NCBI GenBank assembly: GCA_963730735.1
Contig: CAVSSX010000012.1
Coordinates: forward strand, 549,733 to 613,732
Length of the DNA: 64,000 nucleotides
Direction of reading: 5' to 3'
Origin: CAVSSX01 sp963730735
GTDB taxonomy: Bacteria > Actinomycetota > Acidimicrobiia > Acidimicrobiales > RAAP-2
Numbering within the stretch: the stretch's first letter is position 1; each line of letters starts with the position of its first letter. The notes under the pieces were generated by a model. The model ran no database searches, was not told where the DNA came from, and saw only the letters and a list, made by a program, of their open reading frames with translations. Position numbers and translations under genes: made by a program. This document shows, one piece after another, positions 16,980 to 25,297 of this stretch.

Positions 16980-18437
16980 TCACCCGCCGACGGCCACCAC
17001 CTCGCGCTCGGGGAGCGGCGGCTCGGCGTCGGGGGGCGAGGCGGTGAAGGGCCGGGACCCGAACCACCAGGCCAGCCACCAGGCCAGCAGGACCCACACC
17101 CCGGCGCCGGCGACCACGGCCATGGAGAGCTGGGTCGACCAGGCGGAGAACGCCCCGAGGGCCACGGCCACCAGCCCGGCCACGACCACCACGGCCGTGG
17201 CCCCCTCGAAGCGCCGGACCCGACCGAGGGCCCGGGCGTCGTCGGCGCCCCGGGAGCCCCCGACGACCACGGCGGCCGCCACCACACCCACGGCCCCGAC
17301 GGCGGCGAAGACCCCGATGCTCGACAGGAAGGCCTCGGCCACCACCAGGAGCACCATCACCGCCGAACCGATGATCGGGAGCGGCCGGGTGTACCAGTGG
17401 CCGAGCACCGGGGCGTTGGCCCTCGAGCGCCGGACGGCGATGCGGTGGAGCTTGCGGCGCGACCACAGCCACAGGACCGCCTCGTAGACGACCAGGGCGG
17501 CCAGCCACCACGGGGCGACCACCAGCACCTCGGTGCTCGCCCCGACCTGGCGGATCACCTGGGGCGTGGCGTGGTAGCCGACGTAGGCCTGGAGGTGGGC
17601 CAGGCCGATGCCGGCCGACGACGGCTGCCAGGCCAGGGGGAAGTCGCGGTAGTGACCCGGGAAGTACAGGGCCAGCGGGTTGCGCAGATCGCTCGGGTCC
17701 CCGGCCGTGTGGCCCTGGAACACCACGTGGCCGAACGGCGACTGGGTGGCGGTGATCTCGTTGTAGGCCAGGAGGGACGCCCCGGTGCTCATGACGCGGA
17801 GCACCTCGTGGCCCGAGGTGGCGATCTGGATGGCCGGCAGGCCGGGGATGTGGAGGCTCGGCGAGCCCTCGGACGAGCCGACGAAGGACGGGGTGACCCC
17901 CCCGGCGCTCGACCCGGCGACCGAGAAGGTGGTCAGGGCGTCGATCTCGCTCACGAACTGGAGGTTCCCGTCCGAGGTGGCGTCCGGCCGCACGACGCCG
18001 GGGACGATGTAGACGCCGGGGGCCAGGTTCTTGGGCACGGTCACGGTCACCGACACCGTGGTCGTGGTCTTGGGCTCGGCGGTGAAGACGCTGGGGTTGT
18101 AGGTGATGTTCGGGAACCGTGGATCGGCCCCGCTCTTCACGGTCAGCTTCCCGTCGTCGGCCGGGACGGCCGTGGCCGGGTAGACGTGCACCGGCACGGC
18201 GGCGTCGGTCTGGTTGGTGACGTAGAACTGGCTGGTGGCCGTGCCACCGGGCGTGGCCGGCACCGGGTCGGTGGTCGACAGCCACGACACGGTGAGCCCG
18301 ACGTTGGACGCCTTGACCCCGGGGATGGTGGGGGTGGTCCCGGCCGCCCCGGCCGCCGTGGCCAACACCGCCGGCAGGGCCAGCGCCGGGAGGACCGCCA
18401 GGGCCACGGCCCAGCGGCCGAGACGTCGGGTCAGCAC
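16980..18437 (-). CDS. DUF916-like (WxL peptidoglycan-binding type) exported membrane protein
   Basis: The 485-residue product starts with a signal peptide (residues about 1-33). An Ig-like domain follows (about 38-165) with GLTVSWLSTTDPVPATPG, TSQFYVTNQTDAAVPVHVYP and PKNLAPGVYIVPGVVRP, the pattern of DUF916 proteins that accompany WxL surface proteins. A second beta domain (about 180-300) precedes a membrane segment (about VLVVAPWWLAALVVYEAVLW), a basic stretch and four or more further hydrophobic segments at the C-terminus. The GTG start overlaps the stop of the giant repeat protein by 7 bp, so the two are translationally coupled. This suggests that it anchors or assembles the repeat protein at the cell envelope. 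No LPxTG signal is present. Confidence 0.75.
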   Translation of the reverse strand: MLTRRLGRWAVALAVLPALALPAVLATAAGAAGTTPTIPGVKASNVGLTVSWLSTTDPVPATPGGTATSQFYVTNQTDAAVPVHVYPATAVPADDGKLTVKSGADPRFPNITYNPSVFTAEPKTTTTVSVTVTVPKNLAPGVYIVPGVVRPDATSDGNLQFVSEIDALTTFSVAGSSAGGVTPSFVGSSEGSPSLHIPGLPAIQIATSGHEVLRVMSTGASLLAYNEITATQSPFGHVVFQGHTAGDPSDLRNPLALYFPGHYRDFPLAWQPSSAGIGLAHLQAYVGYHATPQVIRQVGASTEVLVVAPWWLAALVVYEAVLWLWSRRKLHRIAVRRSRANAPVLGHWYTRPLPIIGSAVMVLLVVAEAFLSSIGVFAAVGAVGVVAAAVVVGGSRGADDARALGRVRRFEGATAVVVVAGLVAVALGAFSAWSTQLSMAVVAGAGVWVLLAWWLAWWFGSRPFTASPPDAEPPLPEREVVAVGG

Positions 18438-21400
18438 GCCGAGGTGCCGGTGTAGGCCGGGGTCAGGGTGTACGAGATCGTCGAAGTGTAGACACCGGCC
18501 GGCTGCGTGAGGGAGATGGCGACCCCGTCGGTGAGGGTCACCACGTCGGTCCCGCCGCCGGTCGCCGCGGTGGCGTTCCAGACGCTCTGGGCCAGGGTGC
18601 TGAAGCCCACGTACGGGGTGGCCGAGCCGAAGGGCGAGCACAGCGCCGCCCCCGAGGAGCCCGACCCCGAGAGCGAGCCGGTGGCGAAGAACTGGTTCAC
18701 CGGGGCCACGGCGCTGCCGGTGGTCGGGGCCTGGGCCAGCGTGTTGCCGCTGGCACTGGTGAGCGGCGTGCTCTGGGCCCGCAGCCGGTAGCCGCCCGAG
18801 GCGTTGGTGGTCGCCGAGAGCTGGACGCTGGTGGTCGCCGCCGACAGCCCGGGGATGGCGACCAGGGTGATCTGGGTGGTGCCGTTGCCCGTGACCACGC
18901 AGCCGGCGGCCGTCGGGGGGCAGGCGTTGGCGAACTGCAGCGAGGCCGGCGAGATGTTGCTGGCGAAGGTCACCGCCGGCGTGGTCCCGGTGTCCACCGT
19001 CGAGCTGGCCGAGTTCGTGGTGACCTGGGAGGTGTAGCTCCCGGGCGAGGACGTGTTGGTGAGCCCGGTGAGCTGGATCGAGGCCGCCGTGGCCGCGCCC
19101 ACGTAGGTGGCGGTGAACGAGTAGGTCAGCGAGTTGGAGCCGAGCGTCACGGTGCCGCCGGCCGGCACGCCGGACACCGTGCCGACGGCCGGGGTGCCGA
19201 CGGTACCCGGCGGCACGGTCATGGTCACCGAGGCCAGCGTGGCGCCGGTGGCCGTGGTGAAGGTGTAGGTGTAGGAGGACGCCTGGGCGGCGGTCAGGCT
19301 GGTCGACGACCACGACGGGCTGATGAGCGTCCCGCCGGCGATCGACACGGCGGCGGTCAGGCCGGTGTCGACCGGGCCGCCGGCGTTGAACGTGGTGATC
19401 TGCGAGGTGTAGCTGCCGGGGGTGGCGGTGTTGGTGAGGCCGGCCAGATGCAGGGTGACCGCCGTCCCGGCCGGCACCGAGGTCCCGGTGAAGGCGTAGG
19501 TCAGGGTGTTGGCGGCCAGCGAGGCGGTGCCGCCGGCCGGCAGGCCCGTGACCGTGCCGACGGTGGGCGTCCCGGCCGTGCCCGGCGGCACGGTCACGGT
19601 CACCTGCGTCAGGGCGGCGGTGCTGGCCGTGGTGAAGGTGTAGGCGTAGGTGACCCCGACGGTGCCGACGCCGGCGTTGGACGCCGTCCAGATGGGCGTG
19701 CCCAGCGTCCCGCCGCTGATGGCCACGGCGGCCGTGGTGCCGGTGTCGACCGTCGTGGAGGCCGAGTTGGTGGTCAGCTGCGAGGTGTAGGAACCGACCG
19801 ACGAGGTGTTGGTCATGCCGGTGACGGCGATCGACACCGCGGTGCCGGCGCTGACGTAGGCCGAGAAGGCGTACGTCAGCGAGTTGGAGCCCAGCGAGAT
19901 GGTGCCGCCGCCCGGGACGCCCGACACCGCCCCGACCGCCGGGGTCCCCGCCGTGCCCGGCGGCACGGTCATGGTCACCGAGGCCAGGGTGGCCGATGTC
20001 GCCACCTTGAAGGTGTAGGTGTACGTGACCCCGGTGGCCGAGGCGGTGGAGTTCGACACCGTCCAGATGGGGTTGGTGAGCGTCCCGCCGGCGATGGAGA
20101 CGGCGGCGGTCAGGCCGGTGTCGACCGGGGCGGTGGCGGTGGTGGTGGTCAGCTGGGACGTGTAGCTCCCGGTGGTGGCCGTATTGGTCATCCCGGTGAT
20201 CTGGATGGAGACCGAGGTGCCGGCGGTCACCGGCGTGGCGGTGAACGAGTACGTGAGGGTGTTGGCGGCCAGGGCGACCGTCCCGGTGGCCGGCACGCCC
20301 GAGACCGTGCCGACGGCCGGGGTGCCGGCGGTACCCGGCGGCACGGTCATGGTCACCGAGGTGAGCGAGCCGGAGCTCGCCGTCTTGAAGGTGTACGTGT
20401 AGATGACCCCGGTCGTCCCGACGCCGGTGTTCGAGGCCGTCCAGATCGGCGTGACCAGGGTGCCGCCGCTCATGGCCACCGAGGCGGTGACCCCCGAGTC
20501 GAGCGGGCCGGTCGACAGGTTCGTGGTGATCTGCGAGGTGTAGGTGCCGACGTTCGAGGTGTTGGTGACCCCGGTGAAGGTCACCGACACCGCCGTGCCG
20601 GCGTTGAGGAAGGTGCTGGCGAACGTGTAGGTCAGGGTGTTCGAGGCCAGCGTCACGGTGCCCCCGCCCGGCAGGCCCGAGACCGTCCCGAGGACCGGGG
20701 AGCCGGCGGTGCCCGGCGGCACGGTCATGGTCACCGAAGTCAGCGCCCCGCCCGAGGCGGTGGTGAACGAGTAGCCGTAGGTGACGCCGGTCGTCCCGGC
20801 CTTGGAGTTGGTCACCGTCCAGATCGGGCCGGCCAGCGTGCCGCCGGTGATCGAGACGGCGGCGGTCAGCCCGGTGTTGACCGGGCCGGTCGACGAGTTG
20901 GTGGTCAGCTGGGCCGTGTAGCTGCCGACGGCCGACGTGTTGGTCAGCCCGCTCAGGTGGATGCTGACCGCCGTGCTGCCCGGCACCGAGGTGCCGGTGA
21001 ACGAGTACGTCAGGGTGTTGCCGGCCAGGGCGACCGTCCCGGTGGCCGGCACGCCGCTGACCGAGCCCAGGACCGGGGTGCCAGCGGTGCCCGGGGGCAC
21101 GGTCATGGTCACCGAGGTCAGGGTGGCGGTGGTGGCGGTGGTGAACGAGTAGGTGTAGGTCACCCCGGTGGCCCCGGCGGCCGAGCTCGAGACCGACCAG
21201 ATCGGGTTGGTGAGGGCGCCGCCGGTGATGGCGACGGCGGCGGTGATCCCCGAGTTGACGGGGTAGGTCGGGGGCGGCGACCCGGTCGACCCGAGGGTGG
21301 TCAGCTGGGCGGTGTAGCTCCCGGTGGTGGAGGTGTTGGTCAGGCCGGCGACGTGGATGCTGACCGCCGTCGACGGGTTGAGGTAGGTGGAAGTGAAGGC

Positions 21401-23254
21401 GTACGTGAGGGTGTTCGAGGCCAACGAGACGGTGCCGCCCGAGGGGATCCCGCTCACCGTGCCGATCGTCGGCGTCCCGGCCGTTCCCTGGGGGACGGTC
21501 ATGGTGACCGAGGTGATGTTGGCCCCCGACGTGGTGGTGAACGAATAGGTGTAGGTCACCCCGGTGGCTCCCGAGGTCGAGCTGGAGACCGACCACAGCG
21601 GGTTGGTCATCCCGTTGGCACTGAAGGGCACCGCCGGGGTGACGGCGGTGGCCGACGGGGCGGTGGCCGTGTTGGTGGTGAGCTGCGACGTGTACGCCCC
21701 GACCGTGGCCGTGTTGGTGAGCCCGGTCAGCTTGATCGAGACCGCCGTCCCCGAGGTGACTGCGGTCCCGGTGAAGGTGTAGGTCAGGACGCCCGAGGCC
21801 AGGGTCACCGTGCCGGTCGCCGGGACGCCGGTCACCGTGCCCACGGCCGGCGTGCCGGCGGTGCCCGGGGGCACGGTCAGGGTGACCGAGGTCAGGGTGG
21901 CCGTGGCCGAGGTGGTGAAGCCGTAGGTGTAGGTCACCCCGGTGGCCGAGGTGGTGCCGGCCGAGACCGACCAGGTCGGGTTGGCCAGTGTCCCCCCGGC
22001 GATGGCCGTCGGCGAGGTGTTACCGGCGTCGATCGGCCCGGTGGTGGCCAGCGTGGCGATCTCCGAGGTGTAGTTCCCGGCCGTCGCCGTATTGGTCAGG
22101 CCGGAGAAGGCCAGGGAGGCCGCCGTCGAGGCGCCGACGAAGGTGGCCGAGAACGAGTAGGTCAACACGTTGTTGACCAGGGTCACCGCTCCCCCGGCGG
22201 GCACCCCGCTGATGGCGCTCACCGACGGCGTGCCGGTGGTGCCCGGCGGGACGGTCATCTTGACCGAGTTGAGGGTGGTCCCGGTGGCCGTCGTGAAGGT
22301 GTACGTGTACGTGACGCCGGCGGCCGAGGTCGTGGACGACGAGGCCTGCCAGATCGGGCTCCCGAGGCTGCCGGCCCCGAACGACAACGGCTGGGCGAGC
22401 CCGGTCGAGTCGGGGGCGGTGGCCGTCGACGTCACCACCTGCGGGGCGTAGGTGGTGGCCGTGGCCGTGTTGGTGATCCCGGCGAACTTCACCGAGACCG
22501 CCGTCCCGGAGGCGACCGCCGTGGCGGCGAAGGTGTACTTGAGCAGGCCGGCGCTGAGTGATGCCGTCCCGGTGGCCGGCAGCCCGACCACCGTCCCGAC
22601 GGCCGGGGTGCCGGCGGTGCCCGGCGGCACGGTCAGGGTCACCGAGGTCAGGGTGGCGGCGTGGGCTGTGGTGGCCGAGACGGTGTACGTGGTGGCGGTG
22701 GCGTTGACCACCGGGCTCGAGGTGGCCCAGGTCGGGCTGGTCAAGGCGGTGCCGGCGAAGGCCACCGCCGTGGTCGTGCCGGTGTCCTCGGGGGTGGACG
22801 GCGGCGTGGTGTAGGTCGGGGCGTTGGTGGTGATGACCGAGGTCGAACTGCTGGCGGTGGCGGTGTTCTTGAGCCCGGCGACGGCGATGGTGACCGCCGT
22901 GTTGGCGTTGAGATAGGTCGACACCGTGTAGGTCAGCGTGTTCGAGGCCAGGGCGATCGTCCCGCCCGAGGCGATGCCGCTGACCGAGGCCACGGTCGGA
23001 GTGCCGGTGGTGCCCGTCGGCACGGTCATGGTGACGCTGTAGATGTTGGACGAGCTGGCCGTGGTGAAGCCGTAGGTGTACGTGACCCCGGTGGCCGAGG
23101 TCACGGTGCTCGAGGCCGACCAGACCGGACTGGCGAGGGTGGCGGCACCGGCCTGCTCGGTGGCCAGGACGACCGAGGTGCCGATCAGGGCCAGCACGGC
23201 GGCCGCCGCCAACGCGCGGGCGCGCCAAGAACGCCGAGGGGACCCTCGTTTCAC
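18431..23254 (-). CDS. Giant secreted protein with eleven ~125-residue repeats and WxL-like C-terminal domain
   Basis: The 1,607-residue product has a signal peptide (about 1-37, ATEQAGAA) and then eleven tandem units of about 123-132 residues. Each carries PxWxxSxS, TGVTYTYxFTT, LTSVTMTVPPGTAGTP, GVPATGTV, NTLTYxF, GLTNT and GSYTSQLTT. The last ~180 residues are a distinct domain, shared with the two small proteins at 14021 and 15255, ending GVAISLTQPAGVYTSTISYT. Composition is extremely rich in Thr, Ser, Ala, Gly and Val, with few charged residues. The GTG at 23254 (MKRGSPRRSWR) has CGGAG upstream; two earlier in-frame starts exist (23266 and 23299). It is coupled to the DUF916-like gene. 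Probably a fibrous adhesin or envelope component. Confidence 0.82.
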   Translation of the reverse strand: MKRGSPRRSWRARALAAAAVLALIGTSVVLATEQAGAATLASPVWSASSTVTSATGVTYTYGFTTASSSNIYSVTMTVPTGTTGTPTVASVSGIASGGTIALASNTLTYTVSTYLNANTAVTIAVAGLKNTATASSSTSVITTNAPTYTTPPSTPEDTGTTTAVAFAGTALTSPTWATSSPVVNATATTYTVSATTAHAATLTSVTLTVPPGTAGTPAVGTVVGLPATGTASLSAGLLKYTFAATAVASGTAVSVKFAGITNTATATTYAPQVVTSTATAPDSTGLAQPLSFGAGSLGSPIWQASSSTTSAAGVTYTYTFTTATGTTLNSVKMTVPPGTTGTPSVSAISGVPAGGAVTLVNNVLTYSFSATFVGASTAASLAFSGLTNTATAGNYTSEIATLATTGPIDAGNTSPTAIAGGTLANPTWSVSAGTTSATGVTYTYGFTTSATATLTSVTLTVPPGTAGTPAVGTVTGVPATGTVTLASGVLTYTFTGTAVTSGTAVSIKLTGLTNTATVGAYTSQLTTNTATAPSATAVTPAVPFSANGMTNPLWSVSSSTSGATGVTYTYSFTTTSGANITSVTMTVPQGTAGTPTIGTVSGIPSGGTVSLASNTLTYAFTSTYLNPSTAVSIHVAGLTNTSTTGSYTAQLTTLGSTGSPPPTYPVNSGITAAVAITGGALTNPIWSVSSSAAGATGVTYTYSFTTATTATLTSVTMTVPPGTAGTPVLGSVSGVPATGTVALAGNTLTYSFTGTSVPGSTAVSIHLSGLTNTSAVGSYTAQLTTNSSTGPVNTGLTAAVSITGGTLAGPIWTVTNSKAGTTGVTYGYSFTTASGGALTSVTMTVPPGTAGSPVLGTVSGLPGGGTVTLASNTLTYTFASTFLNAGTAVSVTFTGVTNTSNVGTYTSQITTNLSTGPLDSGVTASVAMSGGTLVTPIWTASNTGVGTTGVIYTYTFKTASSGSLTSVTMTVPPGTAGTPAVGTVSGVPATGTVALAANTLTYSFTATPVTAGTSVSIQITGMTNTATTGSYTSQLTTTTATAPVDTGLTAAVSIAGGTLTNPIWTVSNSTASATGVTYTYTFKVATSATLASVTMTVPPGTAGTPAVGAVSGVPGGGTISLGSNSLTYAFSAYVSAGTAVSIAVTGMTNTSSVGSYTSQLTTNSASTTVDTGTTAAVAISGGTLGTPIWTASNAGVGTVGVTYAYTFTTASTAALTQVTVTVPPGTAGTPTVGTVTGLPAGGTASLAANTLTYAFTGTSVPAGTAVTLHLAGLTNTATPGSYTSQITTFNAGGPVDTGLTAAVSIAGGTLISPSWSSTSLTAAQASSYTYTFTTATGATLASVTMTVPPGTVGTPAVGTVSGVPAGGTVTLGSNSLTYSFTATYVGAATAASIQLTGLTNTSSPGSYTSQVTTNSASSTVDTGTTPAVTFASNISPASLQFANACPPTAAGCVVTGNGTTQITLVAIPGLSAATTSVQLSATTNASGGYRLRAQSTPLTSASGNTLAQAPTTGSAVAPVNQFFATGSLSGSGSSGAALCSPFGSATPYVGFSTLAQSVWNATAATGGGTDVVTLTDGVAISLTQPAGVYTSTISYTLTPAYTGTSAC

Positions 23255-23497
23255 CGGAACCGACACTCCGTTGGTACGACGATGGTCCGCAACCTGCAAT
23301 TCCCATGGGTGGGCCGACGAAGGGCACGACCCGATTCGACGGGGTCTGCCACCCGCATTGTACCTGACGGGAGGCCAGAATTAGGGGTCCCGGGCCGCCC
23401 CGGTGGGCCGGTGGCCAAAGGGTGGACGGGCCGGTGCCGTCGGGTTGCGACCGGGTCGGCGCCAGGCGGCGGGCGGCGGGTGGCGGGTGGTCCGGTC
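23255..23497. other. Intergenic region between the giant repeat protein and the nuo operon end
   Basis: About 240 bp with no gene. It should carry the promoter of the giant protein, read leftwards, and the end of the nuo transcript, but I cannot name the promoter elements. Near 23460-23490 there is a GGCGG/GGCGGG-rich stretch without a clean hairpin. Confidence 0.4.
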
Positions 23498-25297
23498 CTA
23501 GGGGAAGAACAGCAGGGTCGCCGAGTGGGCGAAGTCCACCAGCGGGCCCGGGATGATGCCGAAGACCACGGTGACGGCCACGCACAGGCCGATGGCCACG
23601 GCGGTGGCCGCCGGGACCGGCACCCGCTCGTCGCCCCACTCCTCGGGTTCGCCCACTTCGTCGGCGTCGGGCTCGGCCACGTCCACCGGGGCGGTGTCGG
23701 CTTCGTCGTCGAGCAGCAGGTCGGCGTTGTGCCGGGTGGTGGCGGCGACGGCCAGGTCGGACCCGGCCCACACCGGCAACGGGCCCTCGGGCTCCGCCTT
23801 GGCGTGACGGGGGGCGAAGGCGGCCGTCGACAGCGGTGCCGTCGACACGGGGGCGGTCGGCAACTCGTCGGGGGCGCCGTCGGGGCCCTCGATCGGCTCG
23901 ACGCCCGGAGCGGCGTCGGTCGAGCGCTTGGGCGTGTACATGAGCACAGCCACCCGGAGGTAGAAGAAGGCGGCGATGGCCGCCGAGAACATGGCGATGA
24001 CGGCCAGCGGCACCGAGTTGACGTCGATGGCCGCCGAGACGACCTGCAGCTTGGCCAGGAACCCGGTGGTGAAGGGGGCACCGGCCTGGGCCAGCAGCAG
24101 CACGGCCAGCGACAGGGCCAGCAGCGGTTGGCGTCCGGCCAGGCCGCGGTAGCGGCTGATGTCGTGGTTGCCGTCGCCCTTGCCGCCGAGCACGGTGACG
24201 ATGGCGAACGTCCCGATGGTCATGAAGGAGTAGGCGAAGAGGTAGTACAGCGCCCCGCTCACCCCCTTCACGGTGCCCGCCTGGAGGCCGAGCAGGATGA
24301 ACCCGGCGTGGTTGATCGACGAGTACGCCAGCATCCGCTTGATGTCGCGCTGGACCAGGGCCACGATCGCCCCGAGCAGGAGGGTGACCACGGCCAGGGC
24401 GTAGATGACCGGCTTCCAGTCGGCCTGGAGGATCCCGAAGGTGGAGACGAACACCCGGAGCAGGGCGGCGAAGGCCCCGACCTTGGCGATGGCCGCCATG
24501 AACCCGGTGACCGGCGAGGGGGAGCCCTGGTAGACGTCGGGCGTCCACATGTGGAAGGGCACGGCGGCGATCTTGAAGGCGAAGCCGACCAGGAGGAGCG
24601 CCAGGCCGGCCAACAGCAGGCCGTCGGTGGCCACCACGTTGCGGGCCAGGAAGTCGGCGATCTGGGTCAGGTTGGTGCTGCCGGTGGCGCCGTAGGTGAG
24701 GGCGATGCCGTAGACGAAGATGGCCGAGGAGAACGAGCCGAGCACGAAGTACTTGAGGCTGGCCTCGCCCGAGCTGGCCCGACGGTGGTTGAAGGCGGCC
24801 AGCACGTAGAGGGCGATCGACAGGATCTCGAGGCCCAAGAACACGATCACCAGGTCGTTGGCCTGGCCCATGAGCATGGCCCCCGACGCCGAGATCAGCG
24901 CCAGGACCTGGTACTCCGGCCCGTCGATGCCCTCACGGCGCAGGTAGCCGTCACCCACCAGTGCGCTCACCAGCATGGCCGCCGAGGCCAGGATGGAGAT
25001 GAAGACGCTGAAGCCGTCGACCACCACGGCGTGGGCCACCGCCGTGTACGGCCCGTGGCTCTGGACGTCGGCCCACTGCCAGAGCGAGAAGCCGAGGGAC
25101 GTCCCCGAGACGAGCACCGCCCCGGTGGTGGCCACCGAGGACCGCATGGGCCGGGGGGTCAGCGAGGCCACGCCCAGGAGCACGATGGCCCCGCCCAGCA
25201 TGATGATGACCGGCAGGATGGCCAGGTAGCGGATCTGCGGCAGGGAGATGGTGAAGCCCACCGCCTTGTGGGTCGCAGCCAGCAGGGCGTCGCTCAC
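23498..25297 (-). CDS. nuoN: NADH-quinone oxidoreductase subunit N, with a large acidic insertion
   Basis: An antiporter-like membrane subunit of complex I. Seen are GLEILSIALYVLAAFNHRR, FKIAAVPFHMWTPDVYQGSP and RDIKRMLAYSSINHAGFIL, with conserved Lys and Glu residues of the proton path. Between the next-to-last and last helices (about 23630-23940, some 100 residues) lies a hydrophilic, Pro/Asp/Glu-rich insertion not found in usual NuoN proteins. GTG at 25297 with GGGAG 6 nt upstream (CCGGGAGCGGATC) is the natural start, giving 599 residues. However, no stop codon separates it from nuoM: the frame is open from 26860 to 23498, so a NuoM-NuoN fusion of 1,120 residues is also possible. Confidence 0.9.
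   Translation of the reverse strand: MSDALLAATHKAVGFTISLPQIRYLAILPVIIMLGGAIVLLGVASLTPRPMRSSVATTGAVLVSGTSLGFSLWQWADVQSHGPYTAVAHAVVVDGFSVFISILASAAMLVSALVGDGYLRREGIDGPEYQVLALISASGAMLMGQANDLVIVFLGLEILSIALYVLAAFNHRRASSGEASLKYFVLGSFSSAIFVYGIALTYGATGSTNLTQIADFLARNVVATDGLLLAGLALLLVGFAFKIAAVPFHMWTPDVYQGSPSPVTGFMAAIAKVGAFAALLRVFVSTFGILQADWKPVIYALAVVTLLLGAIVALVQRDIKRMLAYSSINHAGFILLGLQAGTVKGVSGALYYLFAYSFMTIGTFAIVTVLGGKGDGNHDISRYRGLAGRQPLLALSLAVLLLAQAGAPFTTGFLAKLQVVSAAIDVNSVPLAVIAMFSAAIAAFFYLRVAVLMYTPKRSTDAAPGVEPIEGPDGAPDELPTAPVSTAPLSTAAFAPRHAKAEPEGPLPVWAGSDLAVAATTRHNADLLLDDEADTAPVDVAEPDADEVGEPEEWGDERVPVPAATAVAIGLCVAVTVVFGIIPGPLVDFAHSATLLFFP

Noticed and set aside
19448..22561. A 1,037-codon plus-strand frame opposite the giant repeat protein, which itself looks repetitive
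   Set aside because: The periodicity is inherited from the repeats on the minus strand. The minus-strand reading has a signal peptide, regular beta-type repeats and a C-terminal domain shared with two other genes.
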